Shown here piece by piece: positions 33,681 through 42,899 of a stretch of 64,000 nucleotides of DNA (its first letter is position 1; the number at the start of each line of letters is the position of its first letter). The DNA comes from Mobilitalea torta (GTDB lineage: Bacteria; Bacillota; Clostridia; Lachnospirales; Lachnospiraceae): assembly GCF_050433395.1 (NCBI RefSeq), contig NZ_JBNPXH010000002.1, forward strand, positions 434,001-498,000. The letters are read 5' to 3'. Under the pieces are notes generated by a model that was given only the letters and a program-made list of their open reading frames with translations, searched no databases and was not told the DNA's origin. Both the position numbers and the translations under genes were made by a program.

Positions 33681-33814
33681 TCTATCCCTCCATTCCATAA
33701 TTTTATTTTTTCTTCCGCCAAGGGAATGGCTTCTGCTTCAGCCATTCCCTATTGTTTTCCCGGTATCTATATCCACAATACGAAACCATACTGTGAATAT
33801 CCGCAATGCGGGTG

Positions 33815-36800
33815 TTATTTGGTCATCTTTTCATAAATTCGGCTCTTCTGATGATTATAATCCAGCTCAATTGCCTCGGCAAAATGCTTTGCCGCTTCCT
33901 CTTTCCTGCCAAGTCCCAGCTTTCCGAGTCCCATGAGATAATGGCAATGTGCCTGGTTTTTTATTGTCATATCCTCTTCGAAGATCAAAAAGTCCGGAAG
34001 GGACACTGCAAAGAAATCATTCTTTATTTCCTCTTTCAGATGCCGTTCGCCGTAATCCAGAAGCTTATAGAAGCAGGCATAGGCCTCTTTTATCTTGCCC
34101 AGCTCCTCCTTAGCCAGCCCCTTATATAAGATCATGTCTGCCGGCTGATCATAATAATACATTACTCCTGCCGGTTCATTCTCTCCCCGTTCGGCTAACC
34201 GGAAACATTCTTTTGCTTCTTCTGTTTTTCCCAGGGCCTTTTTCACAAGTCCCAGATAGTAGTACAGATGATTGTCCTTCGTCCCTTCCAGCTTCCCTTC
34301 GCCTAAGTTTTCGGGATAGACCAGTGCTTTCTCCAACAGCTCCCGCGCTTCTTCATACAGCGAAGCCGTGCTTTTGCCGGAATGGCTCTGAGCGTCAGAA
34401 TATTCGCCCTCTCCGCCCACAGTATTCTCTGCGGCATGAAGCCGCTCCTTAGCCATTTCTAAAAGGGCTGTTTTATATTGTTCCGGGATTCGCCCTTCCG
34501 CACCCTCCCATGGACGGAAGTTGTGGGACATAATGATTTCATATGCCTTCTGATGCATTCCGGCCAGATTGTGGAGCGTTACGTATTCCAACATAACATC
34601 GTCGCGCTGGCTGATAATATCCTTATGCTTTTCATAGTTTTCCAGCCTCTGTGTAAAGGGAACTCCCATTTTCTTATAAAGCTGATCCAGTTCCAGGAAC
34701 ACTCTGGTATCCTTTTGATCCAGAGAAAACGCCTTCTCCAGCTCCATCCTCGCCCTCGCAGCATTCCCCTGCTTGTTATAACAGGCAAGAGCCAGATTAC
34801 GGTGCACCGTAGGATAGCCGGCGTCCAGTTCGGCGGACTTCTCCCAGAGCCTTATGGCTTCCTCAAACTGTAATTTATCATAATATAGATTGCCAAGATA
34901 ATAATAAGCCTTCGCACCCGCGGGATTTTCAGCAATCGCATCCCTTAATACGGCGATATCTTCTATTTTATTAGGGAAACAGTATGCCGGAGACCAGGTT
35001 TCCGCCATCTGGTACTCTTTCCTGCTTTCCCCGGCATATCCGGCCCGCTTCAGATAATACCCCTTGTAATAGGCCAGCAGGGGATACTCCCTCGTACATT
35101 GCTCCAGAACAGCAACGGCCTCCCGGTAACATCCTGCTTCCACATAATCCCTTGCCGCCTGCAGATAATTTTCAGGGAAATCCCTCATGAGAAGATTCAT
35201 ATTTTCCAGCGCAGCCTTGGAATCCCTGCTATGCTTTGCCAATTCAAACCGGGATACATAGTCAAAGGGATCTACCGCCAGATTCTCTTCCAGCTGCTTC
35301 GCGAAGGCCTCTTCCTCTCCCAGTCTTCGAAGGAGCACTGCCTTTAAGCCGCGCGCTTTTATATTATGTGCGTTCTTAATGAGAGCTTTCTCTGCAAAGT
35401 CCAGCGCTTCGGCATCCTCCCCCCTCTCTGCCGCAATCGCCGCCAGATAATAGAAGGACATTTCCTGCTGTTCACTGCTCCAGGTGGCTTTATAGAACGC
35501 GTCGAAGGCCTCCTTTTTCTTATCCTGGTACAGCAGAGCCAGTCCGAGATTATAATACGGCTCGCTGCTGTAGGGGTTGGGGCTTCTCCAGGTCAGACGC
35601 TTGACCGCGGTACGGAAGAACTGCTCCGCTTCCGCAAATTGGCCCCTTCGCATCAGAAGCATTCCATATGCATTATTGATACGGCTGTCTCCTTTATCGC
35701 GTTTTAACCCTTCCAGATAATACGGATCCGGCGGACAGGTGGCATGGCGGTGCTGCTCTATATGCTGTGCCGTCAGAAGCAGCTCCTCATTGGTCCTGAT
35801 CTCCTCCGGCTCTCTGGCAGGTTCGGCGGGCTGCGCCAATTCCGGGATATCCTCTTCCTGCGGGCAGTATTCCACCAACAGCTTCTCCCTGCAGGAAACG
35901 GACACGCAGAGATCGCCGGGCTTGCTGACGCAAATCGGCAGTTCCTTCTCATAGATATCCACAGGGGACAGCAATATGTTTTCCCTGTATACTTCTTTTC
36001 CCTCTATTTTAACAATTACCGAGGCATTTTCATAGCGTTCGGTTCCATAGACGATAATACGAAGGCTTTCCTTCCCCAGCTCCACGTTCATAGCCGCATG
36101 AATTGTGGCATTCTTGACTGCTCCGGCTTTCTTGTAGGGCATAAAATACTGCTTGAAGGTTTTTTCTTCAAAGGGCTTCAGCCAGGAGAAATCCGGCTGG
36201 TTTTCCGTATATACCCCTGTCATCAGCTCAATATACGGGCCGTCCTCATCCGTCAGGTTGCGGTCCCATGCCCGGCCAAATTCGCCGCAGCCCCAGGTCC
36301 ACTGCTTCTTTCCCGGAGAGATATGGTGATCTGCCACATGGAGAAGTCCGGCTTCCTTCTGATAGTCATAGCCTCCTACAAAGTCAAACTCGGAGCTTTC
36401 CGCCATATAGGAAGTGGGAACCGGGATGTTCCTGTATCTGGAGATATCCACGCCCTCGCTGTAATCATGCTTATAATATACACCGTTGGCAATGGGAAAA
36501 CGGGATACATCCCTTTTTCCATGATCCATAACGGAATGTACGTCCGGAGGAAAGATGGACTGGGTGTGGTCATTTACCGTTACCGCCGGATTCGCCCACC
36601 AGAGAAAGGTCTGGGGCATGGAGGTACGGTTATAGAGCTGTCCCCGGATCTCGATATAGGCTTTGCCGGGATACAGGGTGAAGCCTGCGATTCCCTTGGT
36701 TCCATACATCTGGTCCACATCATTGACCAGCAGAGTCTTGCTTCCGTCCGGATTCTCCCGGATAATATAATCCACCGGCATAAAGGTAGTGGGCCTGTGG

Positions 36801-37180
36801 TGCTGGGGCCAGTTGAATTCAATTCCCCCGGATATCCAGGGCCCGGTCAGCCCTACCAGAGCCGGCTTGATTACCCGGTTATAATATACGAAATCATAAT
36901 CATTTGTCTTGTCATAGGCCCGCTGAATCCGCCCGCCCAGCTCCGGCAGGATCATAACCCGGATATACTCGTTCTCCAGATAAACCGCCTTGTATTCCTT
37001 ATCGGTTTTAACCTGGCTGATTTTCTCCGTCGTCGGATAAGGGTATACCTTACCGCTGCTTCCCTGATAGACTCTTTTCTCCAGGAACATGGGATTCTTG
37101 TCCGGCTCCCCGACCTCGTAAGTCGGAATGATTACCCGTTCTTCCCAGATCTTCACTTCGTTTCTTTGTATCTGATTCAT
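33815..37180 (-). CDS. DUF5107-domain protein with TPR array
   Basis: 1121 residues; the ATG at 37180 lies nine bases after AGGAGG, and the GTG just before it is less well spaced. Residues about 1-380 are the DUF5107 domain, a beta-sandwich related to sugar mutarotase-like folds (ILPELGGRIQRAYDK, GGIEFNWPQHH). From about 470 on there are many tetratricopeptide repeats (NPYYNLGLALLYQDKKKEAFDAF type; AYYYLGNLYYDKLQFEEAI). There is no signal peptide. DUF5107 proteins occur in glycan-utilisation loci, but the reaction is not established. It diverges from an AraC regulator and leads to a GH2 enzyme, so the three form a small sugar locus. Confidence 0.88.
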   Translation of the reverse strand: MNQIQRNEVKIWEERVIIPTYEVGEPDKNPMFLEKRVYQGSSGKVYPYPTTEKISQVKTDKEYKAVYLENEYIRVMILPELGGRIQRAYDKTNDYDFVYYNRVIKPALVGLTGPWISGGIEFNWPQHHRPTTFMPVDYIIRENPDGSKTLLVNDVDQMYGTKGIAGFTLYPGKAYIEIRGQLYNRTSMPQTFLWWANPAVTVNDHTQSIFPPDVHSVMDHGKRDVSRFPIANGVYYKHDYSEGVDISRYRNIPVPTSYMAESSEFDFVGGYDYQKEAGLLHVADHHISPGKKQWTWGCGEFGRAWDRNLTDEDGPYIELMTGVYTENQPDFSWLKPFEEKTFKQYFMPYKKAGAVKNATIHAAMNVELGKESLRIIVYGTERYENASVIVKIEGKEVYRENILLSPVDIYEKELPICVSKPGDLCVSVSCREKLLVEYCPQEEDIPELAQPAEPAREPEEIRTNEELLLTAQHIEQHRHATCPPDPYYLEGLKRDKGDSRINNAYGMLLMRRGQFAEAEQFFRTAVKRLTWRSPNPYSSEPYYNLGLALLYQDKKKEAFDAFYKATWSSEQQEMSFYYLAAIAAERGEDAEALDFAEKALIKNAHNIKARGLKAVLLRRLGEEEAFAKQLEENLAVDPFDYVSRFELAKHSRDSKAALENMNLLMRDFPENYLQAARDYVEAGCYREAVAVLEQCTREYPLLAYYKGYYLKRAGYAGESRKEYQMAETWSPAYCFPNKIEDIAVLRDAIAENPAGAKAYYYLGNLYYDKLQFEEAIRLWEKSAELDAGYPTVHRNLALACYNKQGNAARARMELEKAFSLDQKDTRVFLELDQLYKKMGVPFTQRLENYEKHKDIISQRDDVMLEYVTLHNLAGMHQKAYEIIMSHNFRPWEGAEGRIPEQYKTALLEMAKERLHAAENTVGGEGEYSDAQSHSGKSTASLYEEARELLEKALVYPENLGEGKLEGTKDNHLYYYLGLVKKALGKTEEAKECFRLAERGENEPAGVMYYYDQPADMILYKGLAKEELGKIKEAYACFYKLLDYGERHLKEEIKNDFFAVSLPDFLIFEEDMTIKNQAHCHYLMGLGKLGLGRKEEAAKHFAEAIELDYNHQKSRIYEKMTK

Positions 37181-37540
37181 CACTTTATCCCTCCTGTCTG
37201 TTTGAACCTATTATATTCTTTCTCTTCGCTTTAATCATTAAATTATATTGCCTTTTTATTGATAAAAACTGCTATTGATATTTCCTGTTTTATTTTTTTG
37301 ATTATGGATATCTCTTCGCATTATTTTCGATTTAAGCTGACGATATATTTAAATATTATGGAGAATTTTCAACACATCCAGGAGATGCAGGTAATTGGCT
37401 TTATGAATAGATAAAATAATAAATTTTAGATTTATTGCTATTGTAATTGAAGTTTTTATGTCTTAGAATTGAAGAATACTATCTGTCTGTTATATAGAAC
37501 AATTATCGATCCATACAAGAAGCTATAAGGGAGGCCAGCC
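37181..37540. promoter_or_regulatory. AT-rich divergent region between the DUF5107 and AraC genes
   Basis: No gene. TCTCTTCGC occurs twice in direct orientation at 37221-37229 and 37311-37319, 90 bases apart, and TGCTATTG at 37270-37277 and 37436-37443. Direct repeats are the usual form of AraC-type operators, so these are candidates, though chance matches are common in such AT-rich DNA. No promoter stands out clearly. Confidence 0.35.
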
Positions 37541-38389
37541 ATGAAACCCTATGAAGATTTTATCCACGCAGATTCTGACTACTATGTCTATTCACCTAGC
37601 ATTACAGCGCAGAATATGTTTTTTTATCCCCTTTATACCGGTCATTTTATTTATCAGCAGGGGTATTCCCTGCACCGTGATTCCTATGACAGTTTTCTGC
37701 TGATGTATATTCAAAGCGGCTCCCTCACTCTGAGCTATGAAGGACGTACGGAAGAAGTGCCTGCGGGATATTTCGTATTTATCGATTGCTATAAGCCCCA
37801 TTCTTACTGCTGCCTGAATAGCTGCGAATGCATCTGGTGCCATTTTGACGGGCTGACTGCAAAAGCACATTATTCCAGTGTCGTTGCCCGGCTGGGGAAT
37901 GTATTTTCTATGATTGACCCCTACCCGGCGGTTACTATGCTGACCGCTATTTACAATATATTTCAAAGCGGCGATGCAATTAAGGAGCCGTTGATCTCAA
38001 AATATCTGACCGATATTATGACTTCTTTCCTCCTGTACACACCCTATAAAATAAATTCGCCCGATTATACAGGGATGGCTGAGAGAACCATCTCCTATAT
38101 AAACGAGCATTTTGCAGAAAAGCTTTCGATTGAACAACTGGCTGGCCAGGCCGGGCTAAGTCCGTATCATTTTATCCGCACCTTTAAAAGGGAGACCGGA
38201 CTCACTCCCTATGAATATCTTGTAAATACCCGTATGAACACAGCTAAATATCTGTTGAAAAACTCCCGGCTCTCCATCAAGGACATTTGTTTCAACACCG
38301 GCTTCTCCAGTGAGAGCGTTTTCTGCAATGCTTTTAAAAAGCACCAGGGAGCCACCCCCGCTGAATACCGGACACTGGCGGGAACATGA
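37541..38389 (+). CDS. AraC-family transcriptional regulator
   Basis: 282 residues. An N-terminal cupin-like sugar-sensing domain (SLTLSYEGRTEEVPAGYFVFID, about 60-85) is followed by the double helix-turn-helix (LSIEQLAGQAGLSPYHFIRTFKRETG; IKDICFNTGFSSESVFCNAFKKHQGATPAEYR). GGGAGG precedes the ATG. It is divergent from the DUF5107-GH2 pair and most likely activates it in response to a sugar. Confidence 0.9.
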   Translation: MKPYEDFIHADSDYYVYSPSITAQNMFFYPLYTGHFIYQQGYSLHRDSYDSFLLMYIQSGSLTLSYEGRTEEVPAGYFVFIDCYKPHSYCCLNSCECIWCHFDGLTAKAHYSSVVARLGNVFSMIDPYPAVTMLTAIYNIFQSGDAIKEPLISKYLTDIMTSFLLYTPYKINSPDYTGMAERTISYINEHFAEKLSIEQLAGQAGLSPYHFIRTFKRETGLTPYEYLVNTRMNTAKYLLKNSRLSIKDICFNTGFSSESVFCNAFKKHQGATPAEYRTLAGT

Positions 38390-38488
38390 AAACCATATGC
38401 TTCTTACTCCTTCGATTTAGGAGTGCTTATGGAAGTATTTAGTGCTGCCTTATAATTATAACAAAAAATTACATTAAGGAGTATTGAA

Positions 38489-39043
38489 ATGAACAAAAAA
38501 TTAATTGTATTTTTTATGGTAGTTTCTTGCTTCACCATTGTTGGTTGTGATAACAAGAATAAAAGCGTTATTGATTTTAATATTGATAATCAAGGAAACT
38601 ATACTGGTTTTGATAAAATAAAAGATTATACCCGTGCTAAGGAAGCTATTGCTGATGGTTGTTACGTTAAGAATACCGATGATTTCAAAGGAACAAAGTA
38701 TTGGGAGACTTTCCTTGATGAAGCCTCCAAAGGGAACGACACGCAGCTGCGGATGGTAATATTATTAGAGGATGGCACAAGTGAATATACTGATCTGTTT
38801 TATCATGACGGACTTTATTATGCATTTAGGTCAGCAACAGGTGATTTATCCGTAAAAGGATATAAATATTTACTTATACTGGAGGATAGCAAGGTTGTTA
38901 ATAATAAAACCGCATATACTGTAGTTTTTTCAAATGATGATACCTTAACCTTTGCTGATATAATGGATGATCTTTTTTCAAGCAAGTCTGTCATAACAGA
39001 TAATCCATACAAAATAATTTTTCATGGAACGAAATCAACATAG
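38489..39043 (+). CDS. Hypothetical lipoprotein
   Basis: 184 residues, not recognised. The N-terminus MNKKLIVFFMVVSC...VGCDNK has a lipobox with Cys20, so it should be an outer-face lipoprotein. The rest is acidic and polar with beta-type spacing and no motif I can name. It is AT-rich compared with the flanks. AAGGAG before the ATG and TATAAT at about 38452 support expression on its own. It converges on the ABC exporter genes with a 35-base gap. Confidence 0.75.
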   Translation: MNKKLIVFFMVVSCFTIVGCDNKNKSVIDFNIDNQGNYTGFDKIKDYTRAKEAIADGCYVKNTDDFKGTKYWETFLDEASKGNDTQLRMVILLEDGTSEYTDLFYHDGLYYAFRSATGDLSVKGYKYLLILEDSKVVNNKTAYTVVFSNDDTLTFADIMDDLFSSKSVITDNPYKIIFHGTKST

Positions 39044-39078
39044 GATGCCTCTTCACCGTAAAAAACCCCTTCCATCTC

Positions 39079-41010
39079 TTACCTGTCATACCATTGTGCC
39101 TGTGTGGAATATAGCCTTGCATATTCACCGTTCCTGGAGAGCAGCTCAGCGTGGGAGCCATCCTCGACAATCTCACCGCCCTTGAATACAACAACCCTGT
39201 CCGCAAGGGAAGCTACGCTGATCCGATGGGTGACCATAATAACGGTCTTACCCTTTGTCATCGCTATATACCTTTTAAATACCTCGGCTTCGGCAAGGGG
39301 GTCCAGATTGCTGGTGGGTTCGTCAAGCACAATAAAATCACGGTTGCGATAATACGCCCGTGCAATGGCAATCTTTTGCCACTGACCGCCGGATAATTCC
39401 GTGCCCCCGATGTCCTTCCCCAGCATGGCCTCTTTATCCGCCCCCTCAAATCCGGAGAATTCCAGGGCCGTATCAATCTGGCTTTCCTCCCGTTCCCGCT
39501 CCACATCACCTAAGAATACATTGTCCGCAACCGTAAAGGTGTTAAACCTGGCCGGCTCCTGGAATACACAGGAGGAAGAATGATATCTGCCGGAGAAATC
39601 CATGGCCCTTACGCTGCCGCCATTGATATAGAGCTCCCCCTCTGCCGGTTCCAGCATTCCCGTCAGCAATTTAATAAAGGTCGTCTTACCCGCGCCGTTT
39701 TCACCTACAAAGGCGACCTTCTCCCCTTTATTTATTGTAAAGCTTACATTTCTTAATCTGTATTCGTCCGTCAGAGGATAACGGTATGTTATGTTCCTGG
39801 CCTCTAATTTCTCGATATCGATGGGAGTATTGGCGCTGTCTGTATTCTTTGAAATTTGCTCGTTCAGGTCAATCAATTCAAAAAATTGCGCTGATTCATT
39901 CTTCTTCGAGATAAAGTTGGCAATTGATCCGAATAATTGGGAGGTGCTGTCCATAAGCGTGCCGATTAACGCCAGCACAGCACCGAGAGCGCCGATTGAC
40001 AGCCTGCCCTGGGTCATTAACACAATCGCAAAAACATTGGCGGCAATGCTTGCAATATTGGAAATAACTCCGCTCACCGCTCCAAGTACAAACACATTCA
40101 TTTGGTTTTTCTTCTCTTTGACAAGGTAATCATCCGCCAGGACCTTCCATTTTGCAAAGAAAAAGTCAAAGAGATTCAATGCCTTAACCTCTTTCGCAGA
40201 GCCTCCCAGCAAAATCCCCTGATAATATCCCGCTTCCCGCAATACCTTTCCGTTATCCCGTGAGAATTTGAAATTCAGCTTGTTGCCGATATAGGTGGTA
40301 TAAAGAGTGGGAAGGGGAGCCGCCAGCACGATCAGGCACAGGAGCGGATGAAAAAGATAAAGGGATGCGGCAACCATAACGACGGATACTGCCTTGGCAA
40401 TTATGACATAGCCCTCGATCATCACGCCCCTCTGAAGGGAGCTCCACTCTCCGCCCATAGAATGAAAGCTGCGGTTTATGATATCATTTATCTTCGGCAC
40501 TTCCATATAATCCGGGTACAGCTTCGATATCTTAGTAAACAGCCGGGCTTGAAACCTCTCCTGTAAACGGTGATCCTGCACCTTGCTTAACCGCTCGATA
40601 TCTTCACCCCCATAGAGGTAACGCTGTATCAGATTATTTACAAACCCTATTATCCAGTATAATGCAGCAAGTCCGAAAAGAGAAATCAGCTGAACCGTCT
40701 GCTGCTTCGTGCCGTCGGCATAACGATAGGAGCTGTCTATGTATCTTCCCCAAATAAACGCTGCTGCCGGCTGCAATATACTCAATATAACCGCCAGACC
40801 TAAAAAGATGCCGCACATCATTTTAGCCGACGAGAAAACATAGCGAAAAAGCCGTATCAGATACGATAATTTCGGCGGATTTTCTTTCAGGATATCTTTT
40901 TCAAAAATTGCGGTATTGTCGTTGAATTTAATCTCATACACCGGCTCTTTTTCTGCTCCGGCCTGATCTGTCTTCGCCTTCTTCCTGCCCGCCTTCGCTT
41001 TCTCAGACAT
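39079..41010 (-). CDS. ABC exporter half-transporter (membrane + ATPase), second subunit
   Basis: 643 residues. An N-terminal membrane domain with about six helices is followed by a nucleotide-binding domain with Walker A GENGAGKTT, signature LSGGQWQK and Walker B FIVLDEPTSNLD, all intact. A charged tail of about 50 residues precedes the first helix. It overlaps the preceding half-transporter by 8 bases and is translated from GGAGG, so the two very likely form a heterodimer. Drug, peptide or lipid export is typical; the substrate is unknown. It lies downstream of the glycerate kinase gene on the same strand. Confidence 0.92.
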   Translation of the reverse strand: MSEKAKAGRKKAKTDQAGAEKEPVYEIKFNDNTAIFEKDILKENPPKLSYLIRLFRYVFSSAKMMCGIFLGLAVILSILQPAAAFIWGRYIDSSYRYADGTKQQTVQLISLFGLAALYWIIGFVNNLIQRYLYGGEDIERLSKVQDHRLQERFQARLFTKISKLYPDYMEVPKINDIINRSFHSMGGEWSSLQRGVMIEGYVIIAKAVSVVMVAASLYLFHPLLCLIVLAAPLPTLYTTYIGNKLNFKFSRDNGKVLREAGYYQGILLGGSAKEVKALNLFDFFFAKWKVLADDYLVKEKKNQMNVFVLGAVSGVISNIASIAANVFAIVLMTQGRLSIGALGAVLALIGTLMDSTSQLFGSIANFISKKNESAQFFELIDLNEQISKNTDSANTPIDIEKLEARNITYRYPLTDEYRLRNVSFTINKGEKVAFVGENGAGKTTFIKLLTGMLEPAEGELYINGGSVRAMDFSGRYHSSSCVFQEPARFNTFTVADNVFLGDVEREREESQIDTALEFSGFEGADKEAMLGKDIGGTELSGGQWQKIAIARAYYRNRDFIVLDEPTSNLDPLAEAEVFKRYIAMTKGKTVIMVTHRISVASLADRVVVFKGGEIVEDGSHAELLSRNGEYARLYSTQAQWYDR

Positions 41011-42811
41011 TTGCAGCGACCTCCTCTCCGCTCTGCTTGTACCATTGCTTCTGCGCGCTGAACATCCTTGCGTAAATGCCCTCCGTTTGCATCAATTCTT
41101 CATGGGTGCCGGCTTCCTTGATCTTACCGTCGCTGATCACGAAAATCCGGTCTGTTATCATGGTAGATCCCAGCCTGTGGGTAATGAATACCGCCGTTTT
41201 GTTTTCAACCATATCAGCGAATTCATTATATAAGCCGGCTTCCGCCATGGGGTCAAGCTGTGAGGTCGGCTCATCCAGCAGGAGAATCGGCTTGCCGCCC
41301 ATGAACGCTCTTGAAATCGCGATCCTTTGCCATTGGCCGCCGGATATATCCACACCGCCCTCAAAATCCCTTCCCAGGAGCGTGTCATAGCCTTTGTCCA
41401 GCTTTTCGGCAAATTCATCGGCCTTGCCCTTCCTCGCTGCCGCCGCAATTTTATCATTATTTTCAATCTCGTCAATATTCCCGATACCGATATTTTCTCC
41501 CAGGGTAATGCTGTACCTGGGAAAGTCCTGGAATACAGGGCCGAAGATCTTTGTCCTGACACTCAGGGGGTAATCCTCCAATTTCCTGCCTCCCACCAGT
41601 ATCTCACCCCTGTCGGGTGAGAACAGCCCCAGCAGCAGCTTAATCATGGTTGATTTACCCTCGCCGTTTTCCCCTACAATGGATGCCTTTTCTCCGTTTC
41701 TTATCTTGAAGGTCAACCCCTTCAAAATATCCTTTTCCGTACCGGGATACCGGAACCAGACATCCTTAAATTCTATGTCAAAGGCCTCCGGCATATCCGT
41801 TTCAATCCCTTCCGATTCGTTGGAAAGCCGGAAGAACTTATCATAATAATCATAGGTATTAATGTGGAAGGGCGCCCATTTGAAGATAAAGGCACTTCCG
41901 CCGAGGCTGCTGTAGATACCGCCAAACATTAAGCTTGTCACGGCTATGAACAGACCAACCGACATCTGCCCCTTTACAAACAGAATAAGGAGCAGAAGCA
42001 CATTAACAATAGAGGCAATTTTCGTGAGATTGCCGCCAAATATCATCTTTCGAAGATTCTTGAAATAATACCGCTCATAGTCACGGTTTCTTTCGTTGAG
42101 CCGGCTTTTATAGGTATCAATCAGATAGTCCGAATTGCCAAAGGCCTTCAGCTCCTTTGAAAAATCCCTTGATCTCAGATATCCGCCAAGGGTGCTGTAT
42201 TTGCGTTCCTTTTTCCAGTAGGTCTCAAGCTCTGTGTATATATTATAATTCACCCTGGAGGATATGTAAGTTTCCAGTATAAACGGAAGCAAAACCGTGA
42301 GAAGGAGCCACCACCGGATGCTGAAAATATACGCCAGAGAACCGATGCTGGCAATTACAGAGCTCAGCCAATAGTTTACATACATGGGCCATAGATGCCT
42401 TGCCGCATTCTCGGCCCTGTTATATGCCTTGTCTATAATTTCCGCCGACTCTTCCCTCTCAAAATGCTCGTATTTCATCGTCTTCAGCTTCATCAGCATG
42501 CGCGCCTTGTATGCCGTCCTCAGAATCAACAGGGAACGAGGCTCAACATAGTTATAAACCAGCCCGCTGATAATAGAGGGCAAAAGCGCAGCTGCCACAT
42601 ATAAAGCAAGATAAACAAAGTAATCCGAAAAGGCCATATCACCTCTGGCTACTGCCAGCCCGCCGTCAAAAACATTCTGGTTGACATAAATCAGGAAGGG
42701 TCCCAATAACCCGCCAATGACCGCACAGAGAAAGGTCAGCACCACCATTACGGGAGCCTCGGCAAAGATTATGCCAAGCAAATCTTTATATGCGGTCAGT
42801 ATCCGCTTCAT
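41003..42811 (-). CDS. ABC exporter half-transporter (membrane + ATPase), first subunit
   Basis: 602 residues from the ATG at 42811 (MKRILTAYKD), nine bases after GGAGG; the in-frame ATG at 42868 lacks a ribosome site. Six or so membrane helices precede the ATPase domain with Walker A GENGEGKST, signature ISGGQWQR and Walker B ILLLDEPTSQLD. Both sites are intact here, unlike exporters with one degenerate site. It is coupled to the second subunit by an 8-base overlap. There is no peptidase domain, so it is not a bacteriocin-processing exporter. Confidence 0.92.
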   Translation of the reverse strand: MKRILTAYKDLLGIIFAEAPVMVVLTFLCAVIGGLLGPFLIYVNQNVFDGGLAVARGDMAFSDYFVYLALYVAAALLPSIISGLVYNYVEPRSLLILRTAYKARMLMKLKTMKYEHFEREESAEIIDKAYNRAENAARHLWPMYVNYWLSSVIASIGSLAYIFSIRWWLLLTVLLPFILETYISSRVNYNIYTELETYWKKERKYSTLGGYLRSRDFSKELKAFGNSDYLIDTYKSRLNERNRDYERYYFKNLRKMIFGGNLTKIASIVNVLLLLILFVKGQMSVGLFIAVTSLMFGGIYSSLGGSAFIFKWAPFHINTYDYYDKFFRLSNESEGIETDMPEAFDIEFKDVWFRYPGTEKDILKGLTFKIRNGEKASIVGENGEGKSTMIKLLLGLFSPDRGEILVGGRKLEDYPLSVRTKIFGPVFQDFPRYSITLGENIGIGNIDEIENNDKIAAAARKGKADEFAEKLDKGYDTLLGRDFEGGVDISGGQWQRIAISRAFMGGKPILLLDEPTSQLDPMAEAGLYNEFADMVENKTAVFITHRLGSTMITDRIFVISDGKIKEAGTHEELMQTEGIYARMFSAQKQWYKQSGEEVAANV

Positions 42812-42899
42812 CTCATCGTTCCTCCGTTTTTCCTGTAGTCTTTCCATGCTAAAATACGGATACCTCATACTGCATGCCTGGGTTTTGCTGCTTATTATC

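Noticed and set aside
35744..37234. Long open frame on the plus strand (about 496 codons) opposite the DUF5107 gene
   Set aside because: No ribosome site or recognisable protein pattern; it mirrors the codon use of the clear DUF5107 coding sequence on the other strand.
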